A stretch of DNA of 64,000 nt from an uncultured bacterium. GTDB taxonomy: Bacteria > Bacillota_I > Bacilli_A > RFN20 > CAG-826. The DNA lies in the NCBI GenBank assembly GCA_949288485.1, contig CASEKC010000001.1:288224-352223 (forward strand), in the 5' to 3' direction. Position 1 is the first letter of the stretch. Each line of letters starts with the position of its first letter. A model generated the notes under the pieces. That model made no database searches. It was given only the letters and a program-made list of their open reading frames with translations, and was not told the origin of the DNA. This document shows positions 25,784 to 35,977 of the stretch, piece after piece. Made by a program: the position numbers and the translations under genes.

Positions 25784-26380
25784 ATGAAAAAGAAATTAAA
25801 AATTATTGCTACTCTTTCACTAGTTTCTTTATCATTAACTTCTTGTAACACTGAAGAAATTGGAAATAGAATCCAAGAAGTTGTTAATAATATGCTCCCA
25901 AATCTTTGGGTCACTTTAATGCAACTTGCCATTTTTATTTTTATTGCTCTATTATTTATCTTTTTAGCATACAAACCATTAAAAAAGAAAATGCAAAAAA
26001 GAGCAGATTATATTGAAAATAATATTAAAGAAAGCGAAAGTAAAAAACTTGAAGCTCAAGAAAAAGTTAATCAAGCTCAACAAATCATCGCTGATAGTGA
26101 AAAACAAGCTGGCGAACTTATTAAAGCTGCACAAAAAACAGCCGAAAATAAAGCACAACAATTTGAAAAAGATCTCGCTTTAACATTAGAAAAACAAAAA
26201 AGACAAGCTCATAAAGATATTGAAGCAGAAAGAGAAAAAATGCTTCAAGAAGCACACGAAGAAATTGTTGATAGCGCAATTGCTGCTTCAAAAGAAATTT
26301 TAAAAAGAAATATCACAAAAGAAGATAATGATAAATTTATTGACGATTTTGTAAATGAATTAAATAAAGGAAATAACTAA
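25784..26380 (+). CDS. atpF: ATP synthase subunit b, made as a lipoprotein
   Basis: The 198-residue peripheral-stalk subunit. It starts with a lipoprotein signal, KKKLKIIATLSLVSLSLTSC (Cys21), then a membrane helix at about 45-66 (LMQLAIFIFIALLFIFLAY) and a long charged coiled coil (about 70-190) reaching F1. A lipid-anchored b subunit is known from Mollicutes but not from typical Bacilli, where b begins directly with its membrane helix. The maturation would place the N-terminal cysteine outside, giving a second anchor point. SD GAGG upstream; three bases separate it from atpH. Confidence 0.93.
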   Translation: MKKKLKIIATLSLVSLSLTSCNTEEIGNRIQEVVNNMLPNLWVTLMQLAIFIFIALLFIFLAYKPLKKKMQKRADYIENNIKESESKKLEAQEKVNQAQQIIADSEKQAGELIKAAQKTAENKAQQFEKDLALTLEKQKRQAHKDIEAEREKMLQEAHEEIVDSAIAASKEILKRNITKEDNDKFIDDFVNELNKGNN

Positions 26381-26382
26381 AA

Positions 26383-26970
26383 ATGAATAACGATTCTCTT
26401 ATTAGCAAAATGGCTGAAGGTTTTTATCAAAACGCCATTGAAAATAAGTTAGTAACTTTATATCGAGAAGATTTAAAATTTTTAACACGGAATCTTAAAA
26501 AGAATCCAGATTTTTTAATGCTTTTAACTTCTCCTTTTGTTGATGATAAAGAAAAATATAAAGCATTAGACGATACTTTTGGCGAATTATTAGCTCCAGA
26601 GGTATTAATTTTCTCAAAAATGTTAATTAAAAATAAAATTATTAAACAAATCGATGAAGTATATGAAATATTTAATACTCTTGCTTATAGAGATCAAAAT
26701 GTTTTAGAAGGTGTTATTTATTCACCATTTCCTTTAGATGAGTCTCAAATTAAAAAAATGGAAGAGGCTTTTGAAAATAAACTAGGTAAAAAATGTGTTT
26801 TTGAAGTATCTATCGATAAAAGTTTAATTGTCGGATTGAAAGTTTTAATCGATGGAACAATGTATGAACTCAATGCTTCTTCTCGTTTAGAAGACATGAA
26901 ACAAAATTTATTGAAAAAATATTTTAAAAAACAAAACGATGATGAAAGGGAGGAGACTAAAAATGAGTGA
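26383..26970 (+). CDS. atpH: ATP synthase subunit delta
   Basis: The 195-residue OSCP-type subunit linking the b stalk to the top of F1. The helical N-terminal domain (about 10-115) contains [10 protein letters not shown], and the C-terminal portion has the conserved [40 protein letters not shown] region (delta signature, split here). It is followed directly by atpA, whose ATG at 26963 lies inside the last codons of atpH, so translation is coupled. SD AAAGGA precedes it. Confidence 0.93.
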   Translation: MNNDSLISKMAEGFYQNAIENKLVTLYREDLKFLTRNLKKNPDFLMLLTSPFVDDKEKYKALDDTFGELLAPEVLIFSKMLIKNKIIKQIDEVYEIFNTLAYRDQNVLEGVIYSPFPLDESQIKKMEEAFENKLGKKCVFEVSIDKSLIVGLKVLIDGTMYELNASSRLEDMKQNLLKKYFKKQNDDEREETKNE

Positions 26971-28510
26971 TAACAAAAACTTAAATTCTCTTTCAGAAAT
27001 TATTAAAGATGAATTAAATAAATATGAACACAAAATAGATACTTCTAACGTTGGCCAAGTTGTTAGTGTTGGTGATTGTATCGCTACAATTTATGGACTT
27101 GATAATGCGATGTATGGGGAACTTATCGAATTTCCAAATGATAACTATGGAATGGTTATGAATATTGAAGAAGAAAGTATCGGTTGTTCTCTTTTTGGAA
27201 GTGTTATTAATATTAAAGAAGGCGATACATGCCAAAGAACTGGAAAAGTTGTTTCAGTTCCAGTTGGTGATGCTCTTTTAGGTAGAGTTGTAAATTCTCT
27301 TGGTCAACCAATTGATGGGAGAGGGCCTATAAAAGCAAGTGGATATCGTCCAGCAGAAATGCCTGCTCCTCAAATTATGGATAGACAAAGTGTCAATGAA
27401 CCACTTGAAACAGGTATTAAAGCAATCGATTCAATGATTCCAATTGGAAAAGGACAAAGAGAATTAATTATTGGGGATAGACAAACAGGGAAAACCGCTT
27501 TAGCAATAGATACTATTATCAATCAAAAAGGAAAAGATGTAATTTGTGTTTATTGTTCAATCGGACAAAAAAACTCTTCTTTAGCACAAATTGTCGATCG
27601 TTTAAAAAGATTTGATGCTTTTGAATATACAGTCATTGTTAATGCTAGTGCGGCTGAACCTGCACCAATGCAATATTTAGCCCCATATTCAGCAACTTCT
27701 ATTGCCGAATATTGGGCTCATCAAGGTAAAAACGTTTTAATTGTTTATGATGATTTATCTAAACATGCTGTCGCCTATAGAACACTTCTTCTTTTATTAA
27801 GAAGAAGCCCAGGAAGAGAAGCTTATCCTGGAGATATTTTCTATATTCATTCTCGTTTATTAGAAAGAAGTTGCCGATTAAGTGAAGAACTTAAAGGCGG
27901 TTCAATCACTGCTCTTCCAATTGTTGAAACACAAGCCGGAGATATTTCCGCATATATTCCAACAAATATTATTTCTATTACAGACGGTCAATTGTTTTTA
28001 AATAGTGATATGTTTAATAGCGGCCAAAGACCAGCTATTGATTCTGGATTATCCGTTTCACGTGTTGGTAGTGCCGCTCAATATAAAGTCATGAAACAAG
28101 TTTCAAAAGATTTAAGAATGGAACTTGCAAACTATCATGAAATGCTCGATTTTTCTAGATTCGGAAGCGATCTTGATAAAGGAACACAAAAAATATTAAC
28201 TCATGGTGCGGTTTTACTTGAAACATTAAAGCAAAGACAATATATGCCTCTTTCCCTTGCTCAAGAAGTTGTTGATATTTATGTTGCTCAATCAGGCGAG
28301 TTAGATGAAATAAAGATTGATAAAATTCATGATGTTTTAAAACTTTTAGATAACTCAATTCTTTCTAAACCAAATAATTTATATGAAAAAATAAATGCAA
28401 CTAAAGAATTTAATGATGAAGATAAAAAATATGTTATTTCATTATTAAAAACTATTAAATCAACTATAAAAGAAGAAAATAAAAACGATTTTAATGCAAC
28501 TAAAGAATAG
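26963..28510 (+). CDS. atpA: ATP synthase subunit alpha
   Basis: The 515-residue F1 alpha subunit. A frame opens at 26939, but the ATG at 26963 has the SD GGGAGG ten bases upstream and gives the usual N-terminus. Walker A is GDRQTGKT, the nucleotide-binding signature [17 protein letters not shown] is complete, and the conserved [13 protein letters not shown] and [23 protein letters not shown] regions are intact. It overlaps atpH by eight bases. It forms the catalytic alpha3beta3 hexamer with AtpD. The C-terminal 30 residues are Lys/Asn-rich and longer than usual. Confidence 0.97.
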   Translation: MSDNKNLNSLSEIIKDELNKYEHKIDTSNVGQVVSVGDCIATIYGLDNAMYGELIEFPNDNYGMVMNIEEESIGCSLFGSVINIKEGDTCQRTGKVVSVPVGDALLGRVVNSLGQPIDGRGPIKASGYRPAEMPAPQIMDRQSVNEPLETGIKAIDSMIPIGKGQRELIIGDRQTGKTALAIDTIINQKGKDVICVYCSIGQKNSSLAQIVDRLKRFDAFEYTVIVNASAAEPAPMQYLAPYSATSIAEYWAHQGKNVLIVYDDLSKHAVAYRTLLLLLRRSPGREAYPGDIFYIHSRLLERSCRLSEELKGGSITALPIVETQAGDISAYIPTNIISITDGQLFLNSDMFNSGQRPAIDSGLSVSRVGSAAQYKVMKQVSKDLRMELANYHEMLDFSRFGSDLDKGTQKILTHGAVLLETLKQRQYMPLSLAQEVVDIYVAQSGELDEIKIDKIHDVLKLLDNSILSKPNNLYEKINATKEFNDEDKKYVISLLKTIKSTIKEENKNDFNATKE

Positions 28511-28526
28511 TAATTTTAATTAAAGT

Positions 28527-30909
<2,383 letters not shown>

Positions 30910-30937
30910 CTTTTTATCATTTTAAGATAGTTAATAT

Positions 30938-31357
30938 ATGAATAGTAATGTAATGAAATTAAGAATAGTTACGCCTTATAAAGTTATCGATTTAGAAAAT
31001 GTAAAAAGCGTTAACGCTCTAACCGATTTAGGAGAAGTTGAAATTCTTCCTTTTCATTGTTCTTATTTAGCAAACATTGAAATATCTGTTTTAACTATTA
31101 AATTTTTAGATAAAGAAAAACATTATGCTGTTGGAGGAGGAGCACTCCATTTTATTGAAGAAGAAAATACTCTCGTTTTAATTTTAAATTCAATTATTCC
31201 AGTTCAAGATATCGATGTTGCTAAAGCTAAGAAAAAACAAATTGAAGCAGAAGCAAAATTAAAAAGAGCTTCTTCTATTTTAGAACATCGTAAAGCAGAA
31301 GTTTCTTTAAGAACATCTTTACTTGAAATAAACGCTAAAAATAACTTCAAAGAATAA
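30938..31357 (+). CDS. atpC: ATP synthase subunit epsilon
   Basis: The 139-residue epsilon subunit, which sits on the gamma foot and regulates ATP hydrolysis. The N-terminal beta-sandwich (about 5-85) has the typical LTDLGEVEILPFHCSYL and YAVGGGALHF; the C-terminal helices (about 90-135) include AKAKKKQIEAEAKLKRAS. Last gene of the operon. tRNA-Ala(GGC) starts 28 bases later, followed by a terminator, so the whole operon probably reads through the tRNA gene. No strong SD. Confidence 0.95.
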   Translation: MNSNVMKLRIVTPYKVIDLENVKSVNALTDLGEVEILPFHCSYLANIEISVLTIKFLDKEKHYAVGGGALHFIEEENTLVLILNSIIPVQDIDVAKAKKKQIEAEAKLKRASSILEHRKAEVSLRTSLLEINAKNNFKE

Positions 31358-31385
31358 ATATATTATGATATATTTATTAAGCGTT

Positions 31386-31461
31386 GGGGCTTTAGCTCAG
31401 TTGGGAGAGCGCTTCCATGGCATGGAAGAGGTCGCCAGTTCGATCCTGGTAAGCTCCACCA
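31386..31461 (+). tRNA. tRNA-Ala (anticodon GGC)
   Basis: A 76-base plus-strand cloverleaf with acceptor GGGGCTT/AAGCTCC, D-arm GCTCAGTTGGGAGAGC, anticodon stem CTTCC/GGAAG with loop ATGGCAT (anticodon GGC, codons GCC and GCT), T-arm CCAGTTCGATCCTGG and encoded CCA. It follows atpC by 28 bases and borders the accessory locus at 31.5-35.8 kb, a common insertion site for mobile DNA. Confidence 0.95.
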
Positions 31462-31473
31462 AAATATAGATTA

Positions 31474-31498
31474 ACACGATTTATATCGTGTTTTTTTT
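31474..31498 (+). terminator. Terminator after tRNA-Ala / ATP synthase operon
   Basis: The ACACGAT-TTAT-ATCGTGT hairpin (7 bp, four-base loop) is followed by eight T on the plus strand, 12 bases after the tRNA-Ala CCA. Confidence 0.8.
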
Positions 31499-31513
31499 AT
31501 TTCCACGTGTAAA

Positions 31514-31624
31514 TTATAATATATTACTAGAATACTTAATATTAATATCAATTAAGCTAGTTTCATTTAAAACGATTGTATTTTCAGTATTATAAATATT
31601 AAATTCATTTATTAAATTAAAACG
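31514..31624 (-). pseudogene. Remnant of the C-terminal end of a lipoprotein gene
   Basis: In the minus frame about 36 codons read to a TAA with no start of their own. The last 15 before the extra Leu spell ETSLIDINIKYSSNI, identical to the end of the 189-residue lipoprotein encoded at 35225-35794. Farther upstream similarity fades (FNIYNTENTIVLN against YNLYYLYLDTSIFN). DNA identity is 48 of 49 bases between 31519-31567 and 35227-35275. It is the truncated tail of a paralogue or a recombination scar, and its 5' side runs into the end of the 126-residue membrane-protein gene. Confidence 0.75.
31519..31567. repeat. Left copy of a 49-base direct repeat flanking the accessory locus
   Basis: Bases 31519-31567 match 35227-35275 at 48 of 49 positions (G to A at 31556/35264), in the same orientation. 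The copies are 3.7 kb apart and bracket the peptidase/regulator genes. Confidence 0.9.
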
Positions 31625-31997
31625 AATTATAAAAAGTAAAACTAATTCCGAAGATAAACAAAATAGTCGATAAAAGAAAAATTATTAAAGATATATAAAA
31701 AGGAAACTCTTTATAATTCCTTAATATAAGTTTTGATATATAAAGAGTATTAAAAACTATTCCTCCAATATTCAACAAAGTTAACAAAATTGCTAAAATT
31801 GGCACTCTCTCAATCATCAAATAATTAATAACATAAACAGACGAAGAATCACTATCAATGATTTTATCTACATATACACCAAATGAGGTGAAGGTAAGTA
31901 TTAAATAAATTATCGAAAAAAACATAAAAATAATACTTAAAATTATAGATTTATCATTTTTAAAAAGTATTTTTATTTTTTCAATCATTTGCTTCAT
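31617..31997 (-). CDS. Four-helix membrane protein, paralogue of the next gene
   Basis: A 126-residue membrane protein with four predicted helices. It is clearly related to the 112-residue protein at 32034: both share a first helix, an extracellular loop with SSxY..N, a segment GxIxNTLxxxxxI, and a close PFYxxxIIFLLxxxxFIxGI near the C-terminus. I do not recognise the family. It is the last gene of the peptidase operon, 36 bases after its paralogue. Small paired membrane proteins next to a secreted protease suggest a role in export, processing or self-protection, but that is inference. Confidence 0.7.
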   Translation of the reverse strand: MKQMIEKIKILFKNDKSIILSIIFMFFSIIYLILTFTSFGVYVDKIIDSDSSSVYVINYLMIERVPILAILLTLLNIGGIVFNTLYISKLILRNYKEFPFYISLIIFLLSTILFIFGISFTFYNSF

Positions 31998-32033
31998 TTT
32001 TTTGAAAAACCTTTATTATAAAATTGTGATTTT

Positions 32034-32372
32034 TTACCTAGTTTGAACAACAAAACTATTTATACCGCCTATTATAAAGAAGATAAAACTTAGCGATAGA
32101 AAAATAATAGCTAGATAAAACGGATATCTTTTTTCAGTAGATATAATATCTCCAAGAGTTAAAGTATTAACAATTATTCCACTAACACTGCTAATTGTTA
32201 TTAATGCACACATAAGCGGGGAATTACTAACAATTGAAATGTTGTAAAAATAAATAGAACTTTCGCTTATAGGAGGATGGTAATCAACGACAGTTTTAAA
32301 ATTTACGAATGTAAATACCAATAATAAAATTTCTAAAAATAAAAATGTAATTAAAATAATCTTTTTAGTCAT
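32034..32372 (-). CDS. Four-helix membrane protein, paralogue of neighbouring gene
   Basis: A 112-residue membrane protein with helices at about 5-23, 50-72, 83-103 and an outward loop YHPPISESSIYFYN. It shares with the 126-residue protein downstream the GIIVNTL motif and the YPFYLAIIFLSLSFIFF helix. Its ATG overlaps the TGA stop of the peptidase gene (ATGA), so the two are translationally coupled and probably made in matched amounts. That strict coupling makes a functional link with the peptidase likely. No known family recognised. Confidence 0.72.
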   Translation of the reverse strand: MTKKIILITFLFLEILLLVFTFVNFKTVVDYHPPISESSIYFYNISIVSNSPLMCALITISSVSGIIVNTLTLGDIISTEKRYPFYLAIIFLSLSFIFFIIGGINSFVVQTR

Positions 32373-33550
32373 AAGTTATTATATTCCTCAACTTTCCCAC
32401 AAGGGCAAATAGATTTATTCGTTTGTGTATTTATATAATTATTTGAATGTTTATGTACGTCACTTTTAAACTCAATATCGATTGAACCAAACTCATAAAA
32501 ATTAGTGCCTGATTCATGACCATTGTCAAAGGTTTCCCACCATGTTTTAGCAATGTGCCCCCATCCAGTATGAACATAAACGAAATCTGAGTCGTAAGCA
32601 AAAGCAACTGTTGAATGTCCACAACCATTGGTTATAACCGGCCTATTTTCTTTAATAGTATTTTTAATTATATCTATATTTCTTCCTGAAAAAATATCTG
32701 ACAGATTTCCTTCACAAGTATTTAAAACATAATTATCACCATCAAAACCACGAGACATTAAATAACGATTAACAAAATCAATATGAGCTTTAGTACCTAA
32801 ACCATTGCCAGGATCATCGTACCATACATTATCTTTTAAAAATAAGTAAAGATAATCATGAAATGCACTAACCTCAAATTCATCGGTGCCAGGTGATTGA
32901 TTAAAACTTCTTATATTATTCGTACTATGTTCTTCTTTTGTAGGAATATCATATGTATCTAATACTAAACTGTCATTAACAAATGTATCATAGTAACCTA
33001 AAAGTATCTGAGTCGAGACAATAAAACATGTCCCATCACTATTTTGACCATGCTTATTCCTTAACTTTTCAAAATAAAACGAATTATTAATCTTTGTAGC
33101 ACTTGTTGGAATACTGTATATCTCTTCATAATCTCCAGCTTCGAAATTTAATTCTGCAATTTTATGTAAATTGTCATCTTCAATTATTATATCGCTATTT
33201 AAATCAATGAAATTCCTTCCATTAAAAACAATTTCGTTAATATCCCCTTTCTCAGCAAAAATTTTTAAGAATTTTTGATCATAAGATTCATATGGAAAAA
33301 ATGATTGCTCCCATTTCTTTGTTACTTCACCATTCAATTTGTTCTCTAAAATATAATTGTCATCATATTTATACAATGTGTATTTATTAGCGCCACTTGG
33401 TGTATAGACTTCATCAATATATTGTTTTCTTAAATTTATAGTATTGCTTTTTAAATTACTATTTTCTAAATTATCATAATTTACAAATGACCTGACATTT
33501 GTTGCCTCAAATAAAGAAGCCAAAGCAATACCGAGTAAATATTCAACCAT
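32369..33550 (-). CDS. Predicted secreted papain-like cysteine peptidase
   Basis: A 393-residue protein with a short hydrophobic N-terminus (VEYLLGIALASLFEA) that may act as a signal or anchor. The catalytic core is at 165-335: Cys175 in SDGTCFIVSTQILLGYYD and His312 in GCGHSTVAFAYD, followed by FVYVHTGWG, the layout of C39/C10-like peptidases. The first 160 residues could be a propeptide. The C-terminus ends in HKH (366-368) and ICPCG (381-385), a CxCG motif that may bind metal. Strong SD (AAGGAGG). First gene of an operon with two small membrane proteins, divergent from an XRE regulator. The target is unknown. Confidence 0.72.
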   Translation of the reverse strand: MVEYLLGIALASLFEATNVRSFVNYDNLENSNLKSNTINLRKQYIDEVYTPSGANKYTLYKYDDNYILENKLNGEVTKKWEQSFFPYESYDQKFLKIFAEKGDINEIVFNGRNFIDLNSDIIIEDDNLHKIAELNFEAGDYEEIYSIPTSATKINNSFYFEKLRNKHGQNSDGTCFIVSTQILLGYYDTFVNDSLVLDTYDIPTKEEHSTNNIRSFNQSPGTDEFEVSAFHDYLYLFLKDNVWYDDPGNGLGTKAHIDFVNRYLMSRGFDGDNYVLNTCEGNLSDIFSGRNIDIIKNTIKENRPVITNGCGHSTVAFAYDSDFVYVHTGWGHIAKTWWETFDNGHESGTNFYEFGSIDIEFKSDVHKHSNNYINTQTNKSICPCGKVEEYNNL

Positions 33551-33616
33551 AAAAACCTCCTTAATCTCATGCGATTGATATTAATAATATTAACTTTATA
33601 ATATATTTAACTATGA

Positions 33617-33627
33617 TTGATAATCAA
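33617..33627. promoter_or_regulatory. Candidate operator between peptidase and XRE regulator
   Basis: TTGATAATCAA is a perfect 5+1+5 palindrome centred in the 164-base divergent gap, a typical size for an XRE-family binding site. Whether it covers a promoter of either gene is not certain. Confidence 0.4.
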
Positions 33628-33714
33628 AATAATTATTACTTTTTTATTGTTCTTATTTCGAACATTTGATTTTTATCGCATTTTTATAGGCTTTTAGATA
33701 AAATATTTATTAGT

Positions 33715-34221
33715 ATGATTGATAAAAAAGTAATAGGACAAAATATTAAAAATATTAGATATAAGTTGGGGTTAAGTCAAGATGAATTTTCATCAAAAAT
33801 ATTTATATCAAGGTCATCACTATCAAAAATTGAAAATGGTAAGCAACTTATTGATTTAGATTTATCAATAACTATTTCAGAAACTTTTAATGTCCCTTTA
33901 AGTGAAATTTTAAAAGGTTCTTATAAAGAAAATAAAGAATCAACAATTAACTCAAATTATAAATTTAAAGTTTATTTTAATATTTCTTTATTATCACTTA
34001 TTTTAATACTTCTACTTTTTCAATATTTTTATTCGCTTTCTAACAAGCTTTATTATAATCAAGTTTATTCATCATTATGGCGGTATTTTAAATTTGACCA
34101 ACCATATTTAATATTGTTTAACCTTTTGTTTTATTTTTTGCTTATTTTAGAAATAATATCTTTTGTTTTACTTATAAGGAGTTTAATTAATGTTAAAAAA
34201 TTTGAAAATAGTCGTAATTAA
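33715..34221 (+). CDS. Membrane-anchored XRE-family transcriptional regulator
   Basis: A 168-residue protein. Residues 5-60 form an XRE helix-turn-helix (IGQNIKNIRYKLGLSQDEFSSK start, SRSSLSKIENGKQ recognition helix, VPLSEIL end). Two or three membrane helices follow at about 83-103 and 132-160. Such membrane-tethered regulators sense envelope or peptide signals. It is divergent from the peptidase operon and overlaps the next lipoprotein gene by 32 bases. The ATG has no SD and a TAAAAT -10-like box lies 13 bases before it, which suggests a leaderless or near-leaderless message. It probably controls the divergent peptidase operon and itself. Confidence 0.82.
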   Translation: MIDKKVIGQNIKNIRYKLGLSQDEFSSKIFISRSSLSKIENGKQLIDLDLSITISETFNVPLSEILKGSYKENKESTINSNYKFKVYFNISLLSLILILLLFQYFYSLSNKLYYNQVYSSLWRYFKFDQPYLILFNLLFYFLLILEIISFVLLIRSLINVKKFENSRN

Positions 34222-35188
34222 TTTAATATCAATTTTTAGTTTTTGCACTTTTTCTTCTTGCGCTAAAGAAAATGCAAGTGAATATACGAAAATTGATTTT
34301 ATTAATGATTTTGATTTAAGCAATAATCTTATTTATAAAGTCAAAGATAATATCCATTCTCTTAATTTCACTTTTAATAGTCTTTCTTTTTTTAATAATA
34401 TTTATTCAAATAAAAAATATATTATTGAGATTGGAAAATTAAACTTTGAAAAAAGTTTATCTATAAACGAAATAAAATTAAAATCTTCTTTTGCTATAAC
34501 TCCCTTAGCTTTAAAAGAAGCAATAAAATATATAGAAAAAATATATACAAATAATGATTCAAAAACATTTTTTTATTTTAATGAAAACATAAATGAAGAT
34601 TTAATTGAACATAATGTTTCATTTACTGTATTAAATAAAAACAATAATCTTTTAGGAATTTTAAAAGAAGATTTTTACATTTTTAAAAGTAATATAGATA
34701 ATAATATTTACTATTCATTATTTAGTGATTATATTTTTTATCCTTATAATAATCGATATCGTATTAAAAAATTTAGCGATGATTATTTAGTTAATCATTA
34801 TGTTTATGAAAGATATCAATTTCCTTTAAATAGAAATATTAAAAATTTAAATGAATTTAATGATGAACTTTTTGTATCCTTTTCTAATAAAAATATAGAT
34901 TTTTATATTAAAAATTCTTTTAATAGTTTTTCACCCAATATTAAAACCGAAGCAACTATATTAAATACAAATATATCATACGAATTTATTAACCCATCAT
35001 CGAACAAATTCCCTTATATGGGATACTATTCCTCACCTATTTCTTTTTGTAGCTTTCTTTCGTTAAAAAAAGATAATTTAAATGAAGAATTAAAAATAAA
35101 TAAAAATATGGGCGTTTCAATATTAAAGTCAAATGGAAGTATTTTTGATAACGAAGAATATTCTTTTACATTAACAAGTTTTCTTTAA
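34190..35188 (+). CDS. Lipoprotein of unknown function in the accessory locus
   Basis: A 332-residue lipoprotein with signal peptide LKIVVINLISIFSFCTFSSC (lipobox FSSC). The mature part is rich in Asn, Phe and Tyr with alternating strands and no motif I recognise. The ATG lies within the end of the XRE regulator gene (32-base overlap) and has the SD AAGGAG eight bases before it, so the two are one transcription unit. Its outward location and genetic coupling to a membrane-bound regulator suggest it may sense or protect against the peptidase or its products; this is speculation. Confidence 0.72.
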   Translation: MLKNLKIVVINLISIFSFCTFSSCAKENASEYTKIDFINDFDLSNNLIYKVKDNIHSLNFTFNSLSFFNNIYSNKKYIIEIGKLNFEKSLSINEIKLKSSFAITPLALKEAIKYIEKIYTNNDSKTFFYFNENINEDLIEHNVSFTVLNKNNNLLGILKEDFYIFKSNIDNNIYYSLFSDYIFYPYNNRYRIKKFSDDYLVNHYVYERYQFPLNRNIKNLNEFNDELFVSFSNKNIDFYIKNSFNSFSPNIKTEATILNTNISYEFINPSSNKFPYMGYYSSPISFCSFLSLKKDNLNEELKINKNMGVSILKSNGSIFDNEEYSFTLTSFL

Positions 35189-35224
35189 AATGATCTTTTA
35201 TTAATTAATAATATTATTGAAAAA

Positions 35225-35794
35225 CTATATATTACTAGAATACTTAATATTAATATCAATTAAACTAGTTTCATTAAAGATTGATGTATCTAAATATAAA
35301 TAATATAAATTATAAGAAGAATCTTGATAAACTTTTATTCCTTCTTCTAACTTATCATCAATAATAAAATCAATACTGATTTTATTATTGAATAAATTAT
35401 TTTTAATAGATACATAATAAGTAGGATATGAAGATGAATGAGTTATAATCAAAGTTTCAATTATCATTTTATTAACTAATTCATTTTTAGTTAATAATCC
35501 TAGACTACCTTTATTTTCTTGAATAATCTCATAAAATGTTGAAATACGTTTATAATATTCTTCATAACCAAGTTTTTTATATTTTAAAGAGTCATTTTCT
35601 AAATATTCATTAATAATATCAGATAATGTAAATTCATTTTCATTTGTCTTCCCAGGAATCGCAAAAAAACGAAAATGGCCAGCTTCTTTTTCTAAGTTAT
35701 TAATCTTAAAATCTTTATTAATATTATTACAAGAAGTTAAAATATTAAATAATAGAATAAACGATATAGCTTTAATAAAATTTCTTTTTTTCAT
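35225..35794 (-). CDS. Small lipoprotein of unknown function
   Basis: A 189-residue lipoprotein with signal peptide KKRNFIKAISFILLFNILTSC (split by the 20-residue limit; lipobox LTSC). The mature part is mixed alpha/beta and not recognisable. Its last 15 residues (ETSLIDINIKYSSNI) recur exactly in the pseudogene remnant at 31514-31624. It is convergent with the 332-residue lipoprotein gene (36 bases between stops), and tRNA-Arg lies upstream. The ATG has no strong SD. Confidence 0.7.
   Translation of the reverse strand: MKKRNFIKAISFILLFNILTSCNNINKDFKINNLEKEAGHFRFFAIPGKTNENEFTLSDIINEYLENDSLKYKKLGYEEYYKRISTFYEIIQENKGSLGLLTKNELVNKMIIETLIITHSSSYPTYYVSIKNNLFNNKISIDFIIDDKLEEGIKVYQDSSYNLYYLYLDTSIFNETSLIDINIKYSSNI
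35227..35275. repeat. Right copy of the 49-base direct repeat
   Basis: This is the partner of 31519-31567 (48 of 49 identical, same orientation). It covers the last codons and the region of the stop of the 189-residue lipoprotein gene. Confidence 0.9.
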
Positions 35795-35881
35795 ATTTTT
35801 TATACCTTTTATTAAAATAAGAAAAAAATAACTTAGTTTTGGTGCATAAATTTTGATTTTTAAATAAAAAATATAATAAAT

Positions 35882-35959
35882 TGGCGCCCACGAGAGGATT
35901 CGAACTTCCGACTTTCACCTTAGGAGGGTGCTACTCTATCCAAGCTGAGTTACGTGGGC
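35882..35959 (-). tRNA. tRNA-Arg (anticodon CCT)
   Basis: Minus-strand cloverleaf: acceptor GCCCACG/CGTGGGC, D-arm ACTCAGCTTGGATAGAGT, anticodon stem GCACC/GGTGA-type with loop CTCCTAA (anticodon CCT, codon AGG), T-arm GGAAGTTCGAATCCTCT and encoded CCA after G. It lies 18 bases after polC in the same direction and is probably released from the polC message. Confidence 0.9.
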
Positions 35960-35977
35960 ACTTTTTATATTATATAT

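Noticed and set aside
26939..26962. Longer AtpA start
   Set aside because: The ATG at 26963 has a strong SD (GGGAGG), and the extra residues are not part of the family.
31386..35959. Phage or integrative element attachment pair at tRNA-Ala and tRNA-Arg
   Set aside because: No copy of either tRNA 3' end is found at the other border and no integrase lies in the locus; only the 49-base lipoprotein-tail repeat is present.
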